In this document: one piece after another, positions 43,926 through 53,541 of the stretch
How positions within the stretch are numbered: position 1 is the first letter of the stretch
Layout: each line of letters opens with the position of its first letter
Assembly: GCF_016901955.1 (NCBI RefSeq)
Contig: NZ_JACJLC010000008.1
Span: 1 to 64,000 of the forward strand
Reading direction: 5' to 3'
Source of the DNA: Pseudoflavonifractor phocaeensis
Lineage (GTDB): Bacteria > Bacillota > Clostridia > Oscillospirales > Oscillospiraceae
Length of the DNA stretch: 64,000 nucleotides
Made by a program: the position numbers and the translations under genes
The notes under the pieces: model-generated
The model's input: only the letters and a program-made list of their open reading frames with translations
What the model was told of the DNA's origin: nothing
The model's database searches: none

Positions 43926-44243
43926 TCAGATCTCGGCGCCGCACTTCTTGCAGACGCGGACCTTCTTGCCGTCGGCCAGCAGCTTGTGAGCGGGCCGGGT
44001 GGGCTTGTTGCACTTGGGGCAGACACGCTGCACCTTGCAGGCGTAGATGGGGGCTTCCTTCTTGATGATGCCGCCCTGCTCGCCCTGACGGCGGGGCTTG
44101 GTGTGACGGGAGACCACATTGACCTTCTCCACAACCACCTTGCCGTCCTTAGGCATAACCTCCAGGACCTTGCCCTGCTTGCCCTTGTCCTTGCCGGACA
44201 GAACGATAACGGTATCGTCCTTACGAATGCTCATCTTGTTCAT
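43926..44243 (-). CDS. rplX: 50S ribosomal protein L24
   Basis: 105 residues; KOW motif near the start ([20 protein letters not shown]) and a C-terminal CPKCNK...CKKCG pair of cysteine motifs that may bind zinc. Assembly initiator of the 50S subunit. Confidence 0.97.
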   Translation of the reverse strand: MNKMSIRKDDTVIVLSGKDKGKQGKVLEVMPKDGKVVVEKVNVVSRHTKPRRQGEQGGIIKKEAPIYACKVQRVCPKCNKPTRPAHKLLADGKKVRVCKKCGAEI

Positions 44244-44259
44244 GTCTTCTCCTACCCCC

Positions 44260-44628
44260 TTACAGCACTTCGGGAGCCAGGGACAGGATCTTCATATAAT
44301 CCTTGTCGCGCAGCTCGCGGGCCACGGGCCCAAAGATACGGGTACCGCGGGGATTCTTGTCGTCCTTAATGAGAACGGCGGCGTTCTCGTCAAAGCGGAC
44401 ATAGCTGCCGTCGGCACGGCGAACGCCCTTGGCGGAACGGACGATAACGGCCTTGACGACCTCGCCCTTCTTCACGGTGCCGCCGGGCTGAGCCTTGCGC
44501 ACGGAAGCCACCACAACGTCGCCGATGTTGCCGAACTTACGGCTGGAGCCGCCCAGCACACGGATGGTCTTGATCTCCTTGGCGCCGGTGTTGTCGGCCA
44601 CCTTCAGATAAGTTTCCTGCTGAATCAT
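44260..44628 (-). CDS. rplN: 50S ribosomal protein L14
   Basis: 122 residues; begins [20 protein letters not shown] and ends [18 protein letters not shown]. Intersubunit bridge protein. Confidence 0.98.
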   Translation of the reverse strand: MIQQETYLKVADNTGAKEIKTIRVLGGSSRKFGNIGDVVVASVRKAQPGGTVKKGEVVKAVIVRSAKGVRRADGSYVRFDENAAVLIKDDKNPRGTRIFGPVARELRDKDYMKILSLAPEVL

Positions 44629-44640
44629 ACCGACACCTCC

Positions 44641-44901
44641 TTACTTCGCCTTTTCGATGATCTCAACGACCCGCCAACGCTTGTCCTTGGACAGGGGCCG
44701 GGTCTCCATGACCCGGACGCGGTCGCCGATGCCACACTCGTTCTTCTCGTCATGAGCCTTCAGCTTGTAGGTGCTCTTGACGATCTTCTTGTACAGGGGG
44801 TGGGCCACACGGTCGGCAATGGCCACCACCACGGTCTTGTCCATCTTATCGGAAACCACCAGGCCGACTCTGGTCTTACGGGAAGAAGTTCTGTTTTCCA
44901 T
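44641..44901 (-). CDS. rpsQ: 30S ribosomal protein S17
   Basis: 86 residues; OB-fold with signature [20 protein letters not shown]. Binds the 5' domain of 16S rRNA. Confidence 0.98.
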   Translation of the reverse strand: MENRTSSRKTRVGLVVSDKMDKTVVVAIADRVAHPLYKKIVKSTYKLKAHDEKNECGIGDRVRVMETRPLSKDKRWRVVEIIEKAK

Positions 44902-44918
44902 GTTCTAGCTCCTCCTTC

Positions 44919-45122
44919 TTATCGGCCTGCGAGCTGCTGCTCACGGATGATGGTCTTTACACGGGCGATGTCCCGCTTGACCTCGGCGATCTTCACCGGG
45001 TTCTCCAGCTGATTGGTGGCATGCTGAAGACGGAGCTGGAAGAGATCCTTCTTCAGGTCGCCCAGCTTGCTCTCCAGCTCGCTGGCGCTCATCTTACGGA
45101 TTTCAGTAGCCTTCATCTTCAT
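44919..45122 (-). CDS. rpmC: 50S ribosomal protein L29
   Basis: 67 residues of coiled-coil type; [20 protein letters not shown] and the signature [14 protein letters not shown]. The start overlaps the rplP stop (ATGA), so translation is coupled; a start two codons later is possible. Located at the tunnel exit. Confidence 0.97.
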   Translation of the reverse strand: MKMKATEIRKMSASELESKLGDLKKDLFQLRLQHATNQLENPVKIAEVKRDIARVKTIIREQQLAGR

Positions 45123-45553
45123 TCACCACCATTCTCGGTCTCGGCGGTCTCTTTCGCCACGATCTTGCACTTGACAGGCAGCTTGTGGGAAGCGAGACGC
45201 AGGGCCTCGCGGGCGACCTCCTCGGAGACGCCGGCGATCTCGAACATAACACGGCCGGGCTTGACCACGGCCACCCAGTACTCGGGGGAGCCCTTACCGG
45301 AACCCATGCGGGTCTCAGCGGGCTTCTCGGTGATGGGCTTATCGGGGAAGATCTTGATCCAAACCTTACCGCCACGCTTGGTGTAACGGGTCATGGCGAT
45401 ACGGGCGGCCTCGATCTGGTTGCTGGTGATCCAGCTGGGCTCAACGGCCTGCAGGCCGAACTCACCGTAGGTCACGGTGTTGCCGCGCATGGCCTTGCCC
45501 TTCAGGCGGCCGCGATGCACGCGGCGGTATTTCACTCTCTTCGGCAGCAGCAT
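45119..45553 (-). CDS. rplP: 50S ribosomal protein L16
   Basis: 144 residues; begins [20 protein letters not shown]. Organises the A-site tRNA region of the 50S subunit. It abuts rpsC and overlaps rpmC. Confidence 0.98.
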   Translation of the reverse strand: MLLPKRVKYRRVHRGRLKGKAMRGNTVTYGEFGLQAVEPSWITSNQIEAARIAMTRYTKRGGKVWIKIFPDKPITEKPAETRMGSGKGSPEYWVAVVKPGRVMFEIAGVSEEVAREALRLASHKLPVKCKIVAKETAETENGGE

Positions 45554-46416
45554 TAGTTGGAGCCTCCTTCCTTGGGAGCAGCAGTGCGGGCGCCGCCCTG
45601 GGGACGGGCACCGCCCTGGGGACGGTTGTTGTTGAAGCCACCCTGGCGGTTGCCGCCGTTGCGGTTGAAGCCGCCGTTGCGGTTAAAGCCGCCCTTGCGG
45701 TCGCCGTCGCGGCGATCCCGGCGAGGACGCTGATCCCGCTCCTTGAAGTTCTTGGTGTCCAGGGTACGGGGGGTGGTACGCAGGGTCTGAGTGAGCACCT
45801 CGCCCTTGTAGATCCACACCTTCACGCCGATGCGGCCGTAGGTGGTGGCAGCCTCAGCAAAGCCGTAGTCGATGTCGGCCCGCAGGGTCTGCAGGGGGAT
45901 GGTGCCGTCGTGATAGTGCTCGGTGCGGGCGATCTCAGCGCCGCCCAGACGGCCGGACACCTGGGTCTTGATGCCCCGGGCGCCCATACGCATGGCGCGA
46001 CCCATGGCGTTCTTCATGGCCCGGCGGAAGCCGATGCGCTTCTCCAGCTGCTGGGCGATGTTCTCGGCCACCAGCTGAGCGTCCATATCGGGGCTCTTGA
46101 CCTCAACGATGTTGAGGGCCACGGCCTTGCCGATCATCTTCTCCAGCTTCAGGCGCAGAGCCTCAATGGCCTCGCCGCCCTTGCCGATGACCACGCCGGG
46201 ACGGGCGCAGTGCAGATAGATGCGCACCTTGGCGTTGTCACGCTCGATCTCGATCTTGGGGATACCGGCGGAATACAGGGTCTTCTTCAGGTAGTCCCGG
46301 ATCTTCTTGTCCTCCACCAGCAGGTCGCCCACCTTCTCATTGCGGGCATACCAGCGGGAGTCCCAGTCCTTAATGACGCCCACGCGCAGGCCGTGGGGAT
46401 TGACTTTCTGTCCCAT
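45553..46416 (-). CDS. rpsC: 30S ribosomal protein S3 with Gly/Asn/Arg-rich C-terminal extension
   Basis: 287 residues, about 70 longer than the usual 210-220. Residues 1-212 are a normal S3: KH domain with [11 protein letters not shown] and the C-terminal domain ending [10 protein letters not shown]. Residues 213-287 form a basic, low-complexity tail with repeated GGFNRN and RPQGGA units. S3 lies at the mRNA entry and has helicase activity with S4 and S5, so the tail could contact RNA. No frameshift is involved. Confidence 0.97.
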   Translation of the reverse strand: MGQKVNPHGLRVGVIKDWDSRWYARNEKVGDLLVEDKKIRDYLKKTLYSAGIPKIEIERDNAKVRIYLHCARPGVVIGKGGEAIEALRLKLEKMIGKAVALNIVEVKSPDMDAQLVAENIAQQLEKRIGFRRAMKNAMGRAMRMGARGIKTQVSGRLGGAEIARTEHYHDGTIPLQTLRADIDYGFAEAATTYGRIGVKVWIYKGEVLTQTLRTTPRTLDTKNFKERDQRPRRDRRDGDRKGGFNRNGGFNRNGGNRQGGFNNNRPQGGARPQGGARTAAPKEGGSN

Positions 46417-46431
46417 ATTCTTCCTCCTCCC

Positions 46432-46764
46432 TTAGCGCTCAGCCACAGCGATGGTGATGTGAGAAGTCCGCTTGTTGATCCGATAGGCGCGGCCCTGGGC
46501 CCGGGGCATCATCCGCTTGATGATGGGGCCGGGGCAGGCGAACACCTGGGAAACATACAGCTTCTCGGGATCCATCTGGTGGTTGTTCTCCGCGTTGGCG
46601 GCGGCGCTCTTGAGGAGCTTCAGCAGCAGCTCGGAGGCGGCCTTGGGGGTGGTCATCAGAATGGCGTTGGCCTGGGCCACGCTCTTGCCGCGGATCAGGT
46701 CGCAGACGATCTGGACCTTGCGGGGAGAGATACGGGCATATCTCAGATGTGCTTTAGCTTCCAT
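46432..46764 (-). CDS. rplV: 50S ribosomal protein L22
   Basis: 110 residues from the ATG at 46764 ([20 protein letters not shown]). Its loop lines the exit tunnel. The frame continues upstream through rpsS in another frame, which is not coding. Confidence 0.97.
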   Translation of the reverse strand: MEAKAHLRYARISPRKVQIVCDLIRGKSVAQANAILMTTPKAASELLLKLLKSAAANAENNHQMDPEKLYVSQVFACPGPIIKRMMPRAQGRAYRINKRTSHITIAVAER

Positions 46765-46780
46765 GTTCTCTCTCTCCTCC

Positions 46781-47053
46781 TTACTTACCAGTCTTGCTGC
46801 CGGCGTGGCCGCGGAAGGTACGGGTGGGGGCGAACTCGCCCAGCTTGTGGCCAACCATATCCTCGGTGACGTAGACGGGCACATGCTTGCGGCCGTCGTG
46901 CACGGCAAAGGTGTGACCGACAAAGGAGGGGAAGATGGTGGAGGCGCGGCTCCAGGTCTTCAGCACCTTCTTCTCGCCAGTCTGGTTCATCTCATCGACC
47001 CGCTTCAGCAGCTCGGGGGCGCAAAAGGGGCCTTTCTTGATACTTCTGCTCAT
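46781..47053 (-). CDS. rpsS: 30S ribosomal protein S19
   Basis: 90 residues; [20 protein letters not shown] and the signature [20 protein letters not shown]. Forms a complex with S13 in the head of the 30S subunit. Confidence 0.98.
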   Translation of the reverse strand: MSRSIKKGPFCAPELLKRVDEMNQTGEKKVLKTWSRASTIFPSFVGHTFAVHDGRKHVPVYVTEDMVGHKLGEFAPTRTFRGHAGSKTGK

Positions 47054-47068
47054 CTTTTACTGCCTCCC

Positions 47069-47902
47069 TTACTTCGCGTTGCGGTGCTTCACGATGAACT
47101 TCTCGGTGCGGTTCTTGCCCTTGCGGGTCTTGTAACCCATGGCGGGCTTGCCCCAAGGAGTCACAGGGCCGGGACGACCGACGGGGCTCTTGCCCTCGCC
47201 GCCGCCGTGGGGGTGGTCATTGGGGTTCATGACGGAGCCGCGGACGGTGGGCCGCCAGCCCATGTGGCGCTTACGGCCGGCCTTACCGATCTGGATGTTG
47301 GCCCAGTCGGTGTTGCCAACCTGACCGATGGTGGCCTTGCACTCCTCACGGACGTAGCGGACCTCGCCGGAGGGCAGACGGACCTGAGCCATGCCGTTCT
47401 CCTTGGCCATGAGCTGAGCGGCCTCGCCGGCGGCGCGGACCAGCTGAGCGCCCTTGCCGGGGTAGAGCTCCACACAGTGGATCATCTCGCCCACGGGGAT
47501 GTTGGCGATGGGCAGGCAGTTGCCGGGCAGGATGTCGGCCTCGGGGCCGGTCATGATGATGTGGCCGGCCTTCAGACCCACGGGAGCCAGGATATAGCGC
47601 TTCTCGCCGTCCTCGTACTGGATCAGGGCGATGTTGGCGGAGCGGTTGGGGTCGTACTGCAGGTTGATGACAGTAGCGGTGCCCTCTTTGTTGCGCTTGA
47701 AGTCGATGATGCGGTACTTCTTCTTGTTGCCGCCGCCGCGATGGCGGACGGTGATGCGGCCGTAGCTGTTGCGGCCGGCATTCTTCTTCAGGTTCTCCAG
47801 CAGGCTGCGCTCGGGCTTGGCCTTCTTATCGATGCCCTCGAAGGCGCTCACGGTCATGTGGCGGCGGGAGGGCGTAGTGGGCTTATAAGTTTTGATAGCC
47901 AT
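47069..47902 (-). CDS. rplB: 50S ribosomal protein L2
   Basis: 277 residues; the conserved C-terminal [20 protein letters not shown] includes the His implicated in peptidyl transfer. Primary 23S rRNA-binding protein. Confidence 0.98.
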   Translation of the reverse strand: MAIKTYKPTTPSRRHMTVSAFEGIDKKAKPERSLLENLKKNAGRNSYGRITVRHRGGGNKKKYRIIDFKRNKEGTATVINLQYDPNRSANIALIQYEDGEKRYILAPVGLKAGHIIMTGPEADILPGNCLPIANIPVGEMIHCVELYPGKGAQLVRAAGEAAQLMAKENGMAQVRLPSGEVRYVREECKATIGQVGNTDWANIQIGKAGRKRHMGWRPTVRGSVMNPNDHPHGGGEGKSPVGRPGPVTPWGKPAMGYKTRKGKNRTEKFIVKHRNAK

Positions 47903-47917
47903 TGTTCCTTCTCCTCC

Positions 47918-48217
47918 TTACACCATGCCCTCGAAGAACTCGATGGTCTTGGAGTCCTCGGTCAGGGTAACCATAGCCTTCTTCCAGTTGGCCCGGCGGC
48001 CGGCGGGGAAGCGGCCGGTGCGCTTGGCCTTGCCCTGCATGTTCAGGGTGTTGACCTTGGCCACCTTCACGCCGAAGATCTCCTCCACGGCCTTGGCGAT
48101 CTCGATCTTGTTCGCGTCCTTGGCCACCTCGAAGGTGTACTTCTTGGCCTCGGTCTCGGCCATGGACTGCTCGGTGATGATGGGGCGCTTGATGATATCA
48201 TAAGCGGTGGTAGCCAT
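47918..48217 (-). CDS. rplW: 50S ribosomal protein L23
   Basis: 99 residues; [20 protein letters not shown]. Docking site for trigger factor and SRP at the tunnel exit. Its start shares one base with the rplD stop. Confidence 0.98.
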   Translation of the reverse strand: MATTAYDIIKRPIITEQSMAETEAKKYTFEVAKDANKIEIAKAVEEIFGVKVAKVNTLNMQGKAKRTGRFPAGRRANWKKAMVTLTEDSKTIEFFEGMV

Positions 48218-48837
48218 TACGCAAACACCTCCTCGATGACGGCCAGGGCCGCCTTGTCAACGATAAACTTGCCAGCGTTCACGATGTCGTACACGCTGAG
48301 GATCTTGGCGGTGGTGGTCACCACGCCGGGAATGTTGCGGGCGGACTTGAGCACGTTCTCGTTCACCTCGGGGGTGACGACCACGGCCTTCTTGGCGCCC
48401 ACGGTGTTCAGGAAGCCCTGCATGGTCTTGGTCTTGATGGCATCCAGGTCCAGGCCGTCCACCACGATCACGTTGCCCTCAGCCGCCTTGGCGGACAGGG
48501 CGGACTTCAGGGCCAGGCGCTTGACCTTCTTGTTCAGCACGTAGCTGTAGTCCCGGGGCTTGGGGGCGAACACGATGCCGCCGTGGGTCCACTGGGGAGC
48601 CCGGGTGGAGCCCTGACGGGCCCGGCCGGTGCCCTTCTGGCGCCAGGGCTTGATGCCGCCGCCGGAGACCTCGGCGCGGGTCAGAGCACTCTGGGTGCCC
48701 TGCCGGCAGTTGGCCAGGTGGTTCTTGACCACCTCGTGGACGACGGTCTGATTGGGCTCGATCCCGAACACAGCTTCGGAGAGCTCCACTTCGCCGACCT
48801 GGTTGCCGGCCATGTTCACAAGAATTGCCTTAGGCAT
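48217..48837 (-). CDS. rplD: 50S ribosomal protein L4
   Basis: 206 residues; the tunnel loop [20 protein letters not shown] is intact. In E. coli L4 controls the S10 operon by attenuation; a terminator-like hairpin is present in this S10 leader. Confidence 0.98.
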   Translation of the reverse strand: MPKAILVNMAGNQVGEVELSEAVFGIEPNQTVVHEVVKNHLANCRQGTQSALTRAEVSGGGIKPWRQKGTGRARQGSTRAPQWTHGGIVFAPKPRDYSYVLNKKVKRLALKSALSAKAAEGNVIVVDGLDLDAIKTKTMQGFLNTVGAKKAVVVTPEVNENVLKSARNIPGVVTTTAKILSVYDIVNAGKFIVDKAALAVIEEVFA

Positions 48838-48854
48838 TTGAGTTCTCTCCTTTC

Positions 48855-49580
48855 TTACTTGTTACGGGCGGAAGCCTTCTGGGGATTGACGCGGGCGGAA
48901 GCCTTCTGCGGGTTGACGCTGATGGCGGCGGCGGCACCCTTCTCCTTGACGTTGATCACGGAGTTGCGCAGGTACACGATGCCGCCCTTGGGGCCGGGGA
49001 TAGCGCCGCGCACGGCGATGATGCCCAGCTCGGAGTCCACCTTGATAACGTCCAGGTTCAGAACAGTGACCTGCTCGTTGCCCATCTGGCCGGCGCCGAT
49101 CTTGCCCTTGAAGATACGGGAGGGATCGGTGCTGGAGCCCATGGAGCCGGCGTGACGGTGCACAGGGCCGGTACCGTGGGATTCCTTCAGGCGGGCGGCG
49201 CCATGGCGCTTGATGACGCCCTGGTAGCCGTGGCCCTTGCTGATGCCGGTCACGTCCACCCGGTCGCCCTCGGCGAACACATCGGCCTTCACCTCGTCGC
49301 CCACGTTGAGGGCGTCGCAGTTGGCCAGCTTGAACTCCTTCAGGGTCTTCTTCCGGGCCTCGCCGGCCTTCTTCAGGTGACCCAGCTCAGGCTTGGTGAG
49401 CTTCTTCTCGGCTACGTCCTCGTAGCCCAGCTGCACGGCGTTGTAGCCGTCCTTTTCCTCGGTCTTCTTCTGCACCACGGTGCAGGGGCCCGCCTCAATG
49501 ACGGTGACCGGGATGACCTTGCCGGCTTCGTCGAAGATCTGCGTCATGCCGACCTTCTTGCCGATAATGGCCTTTTCCAT
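48855..49580 (-). CDS. rplC: 50S ribosomal protein L3 with duplicated C-terminal tail
   Basis: 241 residues, about 30 longer than usual. The core is normal ([35 protein letters not shown]). After residue 221 the tail consists of VNPQKASAR repeated twice, then NK; the DNA shows two 27-bp tandem copies at 48864-48917. Start ATG at 49580 follows AAGGAGG. Confidence 0.97.
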   Translation of the reverse strand: MEKAIIGKKVGMTQIFDEAGKVIPVTVIEAGPCTVVQKKTEEKDGYNAVQLGYEDVAEKKLTKPELGHLKKAGEARKKTLKEFKLANCDALNVGDEVKADVFAEGDRVDVTGISKGHGYQGVIKRHGAARLKESHGTGPVHRHAGSMGSSTDPSRIFKGKIGAGQMGNEQVTVLNLDVIKVDSELGIIAVRGAIPGPKGGIVYLRNSVINVKEKGAAAAISVNPQKASARVNPQKASARNK

Positions 49581-49708
49581 GTTTTTTCCTCCTTATTAAG
49601 GTTATTGGTCGGGAGAGTTACCCATCGGGCCGGTATTGCTCTCGCGACTTGACCCGCCTGTCTCAAATAACGCGACAGGCCGCGGTACTAACAAAGGAAT
49701 GGTCGCTG

Positions 49709-49842
49709 TTATCACGCTTCGCCTGTTCGCAACGCGGTCACTGTTCACCGCTCCGCGAAAAATGCCGCTCCGCCTTCGGCGTCGCCTGTTTTTTCGTCTG
49801 CGCGGTTCACTGTGCCGCTGCTCACGACGGCTCAGGCGCTTA
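49709..49842 (-). repeat. Dispersed repeat directly after the rpsJ stop codon
   Basis: The second copy of the element that follows eno. On the minus strand it begins at the rpsJ stop (TAAGCGCCTGAGC) and shares GAACCGCGCAGAC, GCCGAAGGC, GCGGAGCGGTGA and GCGAAGCGTGA in the same order. It lengthens the rpsJ-rplC spacer to 259 bp, which is unusual inside the S10 operon. The remaining spacer holds a hairpin GCCTGTC..GACAGGC (49656-49680). Confidence 0.7.
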
Positions 49843-50154
49843 CAGCTTGATCTCGATCTCCACGCCGGCGGGGAGCTCCAGGCTCATCAGGGCCTCGACG
49901 GTCTTGGGAGAGGGCTTGAGGATGTCGATCAGGCGCTTGTGGGTGCGGCGCTCGAACTGCTCCCGGCTGTCCTTGTACTTGTGGACGGCCCGCAGGATGG
50001 TGACGACCTCCTTCTTGGTGGGCAGAGGGATGGGGCCGGACACGGAAGCGCCGGTGCGCTTGGCGGTCTCAACGATCTTCTCAGCGCTCTGGTCGATGAG
50101 CTGGTGATCGTAGGCCTTCAGACGGATGCGGATCATTTCTTTCTGAGCTGCCAT
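49840..50154 (-). CDS. rpsJ: 30S ribosomal protein S10
   Basis: 104 residues; [20 protein letters not shown] and the signature [16 protein letters not shown]. First gene of the S10 operon; also the NusE antitermination factor. Preceded by a leader of about 290 nt and followed by a dispersed repeat. Confidence 0.98.
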   Translation of the reverse strand: MAAQKEMIRIRLKAYDHQLIDQSAEKIVETAKRTGASVSGPIPLPTKKEVVTILRAVHKYKDSREQFERRTHKRLIDILKPSPKTVEALMSLELPAGVEIEIKL

Positions 50155-50291
50155 GGTGTTTGTTCCTCCTTAAACATACGAAGTGGTGCGCTCTGGCCGG
50201 GTCCACGGGGCCTCGGCGCGGTGTTTTCCTCGCTTCGTACGGTGAGAGATTTCAGTACACGTTTCCGTGCGTATCACTCCGTGACATGAAG

Positions 50292-50316
50292 AAAACCGGC
50301 ACAAGCAGGCCGGTTT
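50292..50316 (-). terminator. Terminator-like hairpin in the S10 leader
   Basis: AAACCGGC / GCCGGTTT with an 8-base loop, followed on the minus strand by TTTTCTT, about 140 nt before rpsJ. It could be an attenuator of the ribosomal protein operon. The rest of the leader (50155-50450) shows no coding frame. Confidence 0.6.
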
Positions 50317-50455
50317 ACTCCATGCATGGCGATATACGCCGCGCACAGATCCCTCAGCCGCCCGATTCTAGCTCGGACATACTCCGCGGAAGTTACCTCA
50401 TTGCTGAGCAATCTCCCGCATCATCGCACAATGCGCCCCAAACAGGCGCTTGATA

Positions 50456-50484
50456 ATGATACACTCAAACCGAGGGACTGTCAA
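50456..50484 (-). promoter_or_regulatory. S10 operon promoter
   Basis: Minus strand -35 TTGACA (50479-50484), 17 bp, -10 TATCAT (50456-50461). The -35 overlaps the TGA stop codon of the upstream glycosyltransferase gene. Confidence 0.8.
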
Positions 50485-51929
50485 GGGCTTTCCCGTTTTT
50501 TTCGCAAAATTTTTCTCCAGTCCAGGGCGGGGCTCATGAGCACCGGCTGGGCCAGCAGCAAAAGGGCAGGCAGGATGGAGTAGTGGTACCGCCCCGCCAC
50601 CTCCACCAGCATCTGGGCGCAGGTGAGCCCCAGGATATACAGGGGCAGCAGCAGCATGGCGGACCGGTCGTTCCGCCGCCACAGTACCACCGCCCCCGCC
50701 GCCCCCAGCAGCAGGACGGCATAGTAGAAGGTATTGCACAGCAGGGAGAACGCCTCGTGGTGGCGGAGCACCGCCCGGGAGTAATTTACGCAGGCGTCGT
50801 CGGTGCCCATCAGATTTTTCATCTTCTCCTTCATCAGGGCGGGGAAATTGATCTGACCGGAGGTGATGCGCTCCTTGGCGGCCTCCATTGCCTTCTCCTG
50901 GGCCTGCTGGGCGGTGGCCCCCGGCTCATTGCTGAAGGAGAAGAGCAGGTCGCTGTCCCCCTGGTTCCACTGGCCGCTGTAGTTGTAGTTGAACCCCACC
51001 AGGAAGCTGTAGCCCGAGCTGGTGGCCGGCTCCTCCCCGATGCGGGCGGCCAGATGGGCGTTCCACAGGGGACCGGTGACCAGATAGGCCGCCAGCGTCA
51101 GCCCCACCAGGGGCAGCCAGTACCGCCGGCCCTCCCGGCGGCCCAGCTCCTCCGGCTTCAGGCAGAACCGCCAGATCACCAGGGCAATGAGCACCACTGC
51201 GGCGATGGGCCGCACTCCCTGGAACAGCCGCAGCAGCACCCCCGCCGCCAGGCCCACCACTACCGGCAGCTTCTTTCCCTCCTCCGCCCAGGCGATAAGG
51301 GTCAGCACCGCCAGCAGCAGGGTGGTGTACAGGGGCTCGGACAGGGCAAAGACGTTATACATGGTCTGGGAGGGGCAGGCGATCCACAGCAGATAGACCG
51401 AGATCCCCCCGGCCAGGCCCCACCACCGCTTGCCGATGAGGAAGAGGAAGCTGCCCGAGATGGCAGTGAGGACCACGTTGACCCACTGGGCCACCAGCTC
51501 TCCCTCCCCGAACAGCCGGATAAACCAGCTCAGGAAGGAGGAGTAGCCGAACACATGGGGAAAAAGGGCCATATACCGGCCGTAGGCCAGCGTATCCTGC
51601 TGGGCCAGCTGCTGGGCGTAGGACCAGAAGGTGGCGTAGTCGTAGGCCTGGGGCACCCGCACCAGCAGGATCCAGGCCCCCTTAACCGCCAGGCACAGCA
51701 GGGTGAGAATCACCCAGGCCCACAGGGGCCCCAGCCTGGCCAGCAGCCGGGACAGCAGAGGCAGCACCAGCACCATGGCGGCCAGGGCCAGCAGGCCCAG
51801 CCCGAAGGCTTTTTGGGTCTCGCCGTTTTGAAACGCCCCCAGATACAGGGTGCAGGCCATCAGGGCGATAAACAGGGCCAGCATGATCCGGGTCAACAGA
51901 GCGGGCAGAGCCCCCAGACAGGTTTTCAT
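50481..51929 (-). CDS. Polytopic membrane glycosyltransferase (GT39/ArnT-like)
   Basis: About 482 residues with roughly eleven transmembrane helices, from the ATG at 51929 (AAAGGAG upstream). The first loop has the expected acidic motif region (VRVPQAYDYATFWSYAQQL), and later loops contain FALSEPLYTTLLLAVL and RPIAAVVLIALVIW, as in GT-C enzymes that use lipid-linked sugars. Likely modifies a cell-envelope polymer or protein; the acceptor is unknown. It stands alone between the ribosomal and shikimate operons. Confidence 0.78.
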   Translation of the reverse strand: MKTCLGALPALLTRIMLALFIALMACTLYLGAFQNGETQKAFGLGLLALAAMVLVLPLLSRLLARLGPLWAWVILTLLCLAVKGAWILLVRVPQAYDYATFWSYAQQLAQQDTLAYGRYMALFPHVFGYSSFLSWFIRLFGEGELVAQWVNVVLTAISGSFLFLIGKRWWGLAGGISVYLLWIACPSQTMYNVFALSEPLYTTLLLAVLTLIAWAEEGKKLPVVVGLAAGVLLRLFQGVRPIAAVVLIALVIWRFCLKPEELGRREGRRYWLPLVGLTLAAYLVTGPLWNAHLAARIGEEPATSSGYSFLVGFNYNYSGQWNQGDSDLLFSFSNEPGATAQQAQEKAMEAAKERITSGQINFPALMKEKMKNLMGTDDACVNYSRAVLRHHEAFSLLCNTFYYAVLLLGAAGAVVLWRRNDRSAMLLLPLYILGLTCAQMLVEVAGRYHYSILPALLLLAQPVLMSPALDWRKILRKKRESP

Positions 51930-51963
51930 GGTGTACGCTCCTTTCCGTTTCTCTGTGACAGAA

Positions 51964-51992
51964 ATTCTATCCCCCACCCCTCCTTCTGTCAA
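51964..51992 (-). promoter_or_regulatory. Promoter of the membrane glycosyltransferase gene
   Basis: Minus strand -35 TTGACA (51987-51992), 17 bp, -10 TAGAAT (51964-51969), about 35 bp before the start codon. Confidence 0.75.
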
Positions 51993-52039
51993 GTCCGGGT
52001 CGATGCGCCCGTTGGCCGCCAGTCCCGTTCATCCGTCCA

Positions 52040-52076
52040 AAAGCAGCCCCGCCGGCGGTTCCAGCGGGGCTGCTTT
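52040..52076 (-). terminator. Terminator of the shikimate operon
   Basis: A 13-bp stem AAAGCAGCCCCGC / GCGGGGCTGCTTT is followed on the minus strand by TTTTGG, 37 bp after the aroE stop. Confidence 0.9.
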
Positions 52077-52112
52077 GGAAAGAAATCGTCCCAAACCGTG
52101 TGGGGCCACCCA

Positions 52113-53513
52113 TCAGGGCAGCTTGTCCGCCAACAACTTTTTCATCTCCGCAGCGTCGATGGGCTGCCCGGTGAAGTACTCCAGGGCCAGCACCGCCTGA
52201 TTTACCAGCAGACCCAGCCCGTTCACCGTCTTGTGGCCCCGGTGTCTGGCCTGCCACAGCAGCTCGGTCTCAGCGGGGGCGTAGATGAGATCCACCACCG
52301 CCGTACCCGTTTTCAGCCCGTCCAGAAAGGTGAAGTCCTCAAACTGCCCGGCGGCCCCCTCCATGCCCAGGGAGGTGCAGTTTACCAGCAGGTCACAGGC
52401 GGTCGCCTCCTTATATAAGGTGGCCCGGTCAAATCCGGCGGGGCGCATATGGAGGGGGTCGAAGGCGCACAGCTCCTCCGCCTTCTCCACCGTGCGGTTG
52501 CACACCGTCAGCTGCGCCCCCGCCTGGACCAGCTTGAGGCACACCGCCTTGGCGGCGCCTCCCGCCCCCAGGATGAGGATCTTCATCCCCGCCGGGTGGA
52601 TGCCCTCGTCGTCCAGGGCCCGGAGGAACCCCTCCCCGTCGGTGTTGTAGCCGTAAGCCTTTCCATCCCGGATGCACACCGTGTTCACCGCTCCGATGAG
52701 CCGGGCGTCCCCGTCCAGCTCATCCATCAGGGGCACCAGCTCCTCCTTGTGGGGCATGGTGGCGTTGAACCCGGCGTAGCCGGCGAACTTGGCGCAGTCC
52801 AGCCACTGCTTACACTGCCCCCGGGGCACCGGCTGGCACAGGTACACATAGTCCAGCCCCAGGGCCTTCAGCATGGTATTGTGGAGCAGGGGGGACTTGG
52901 AGTGGCCCACCGGGTCCCCGATGACGCAGAGCTTTCGGGTGGAATTTTTCACTTCTACCTTCATATCGATCTCTCTCCGTTCCTCTACCGGCCGGTGGTC
53001 AGGGAGGGCGGCGTTCACCGCCAGGGCAATGAGCAGGCCCACAATGGTCTCGATCATCCGGGCAATGGCGTAATAGTACCGGGTCACTCCAGTGACCCCG
53101 GTGATAAGAATGACGCAGGGCAGGATGCAGGCCATACCGCAGGCGGTGGGCCGCTTGATGAGCAGGCAGAGCCACACCCCTGCCACACACACCGCCCCCA
53201 GCACCAGGGTTTTGAGCCAAAAATTCTCCAGGGCGGGGCCCAGCAGCAGGGTGGCGGTGCCCAGCACGCCGCCCACCAGCACGCCGATGAGACGGGACAG
53301 ACCCTGATGGAAGGTCTGGCCCAAGGTGCTCTGGGTGCAGATGATGCAGGCGATGCAGGCGTACAGGGGCCCCATCTGGCCCAGCACACCCCCCAGCTCC
53401 TCCCGATAGGTGAGCCCGAAGGGGAGGAAGAGGGCGTAGGATACCATCACCGCCACGGCGGTCTTGATGACCCGCATACCGATGCGGGGCAGGGGTACAG
53501 AGGGATGTTTCAT
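52113..53513 (-). CDS. aroE: Fusion of an aromatic-acid-exporter-like membrane domain with shikimate dehydrogenase
   Basis: 466 residues in one open frame. Residues 1-170 form about four to five hydrophobic segments of the FUSC/aromatic acid exporter (ArAE, DUF939) type (MRVIKTAVAVMVSYALFLPF, GLSRLIGVLVGGVLGTATLL). Residues 184-466 are a complete AroE: GDPVGHSKSPLLHNTML, FNATMPHKEEL with catalytic Lys, GYNTDGEGFLRAL and the NADP loop LGAGGAAKAV. An internal ATG (codon 184, at 52964) has GGAGAGAG upstream, so free AroE could also be made. AroE reduces 3-dehydroshikimate to shikimate. The membrane part might export or tether shikimate intermediates (inference). Start at 53513 follows AAGGAG. 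Confidence 0.9.
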   Translation of the reverse strand: MKHPSVPLPRIGMRVIKTAVAVMVSYALFLPFGLTYREELGGVLGQMGPLYACIACIICTQSTLGQTFHQGLSRLIGVLVGGVLGTATLLLGPALENFWLKTLVLGAVCVAGVWLCLLIKRPTACGMACILPCVILITGVTGVTRYYYAIARMIETIVGLLIALAVNAALPDHRPVEERREIDMKVEVKNSTRKLCVIGDPVGHSKSPLLHNTMLKALGLDYVYLCQPVPRGQCKQWLDCAKFAGYAGFNATMPHKEELVPLMDELDGDARLIGAVNTVCIRDGKAYGYNTDGEGFLRALDDEGIHPAGMKILILGAGGAAKAVCLKLVQAGAQLTVCNRTVEKAEELCAFDPLHMRPAGFDRATLYKEATACDLLVNCTSLGMEGAAGQFEDFTFLDGLKTGTAVVDLIYAPAETELLWQARHRGHKTVNGLGLLVNQAVLALEYFTGQPIDAAEMKKLLADKLP

Positions 53514-53541
53514 GCTTTCTCCTTATTTATGATGGAAGCTC

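Noticed and set aside
49649-50107. Plus-strand frame of 152 codons over rpsJ and the repeat
   Set aside because: Its similarity to a frame near 3.1 kb comes from the shared non-coding repeat, and it is antisense to rpsJ.
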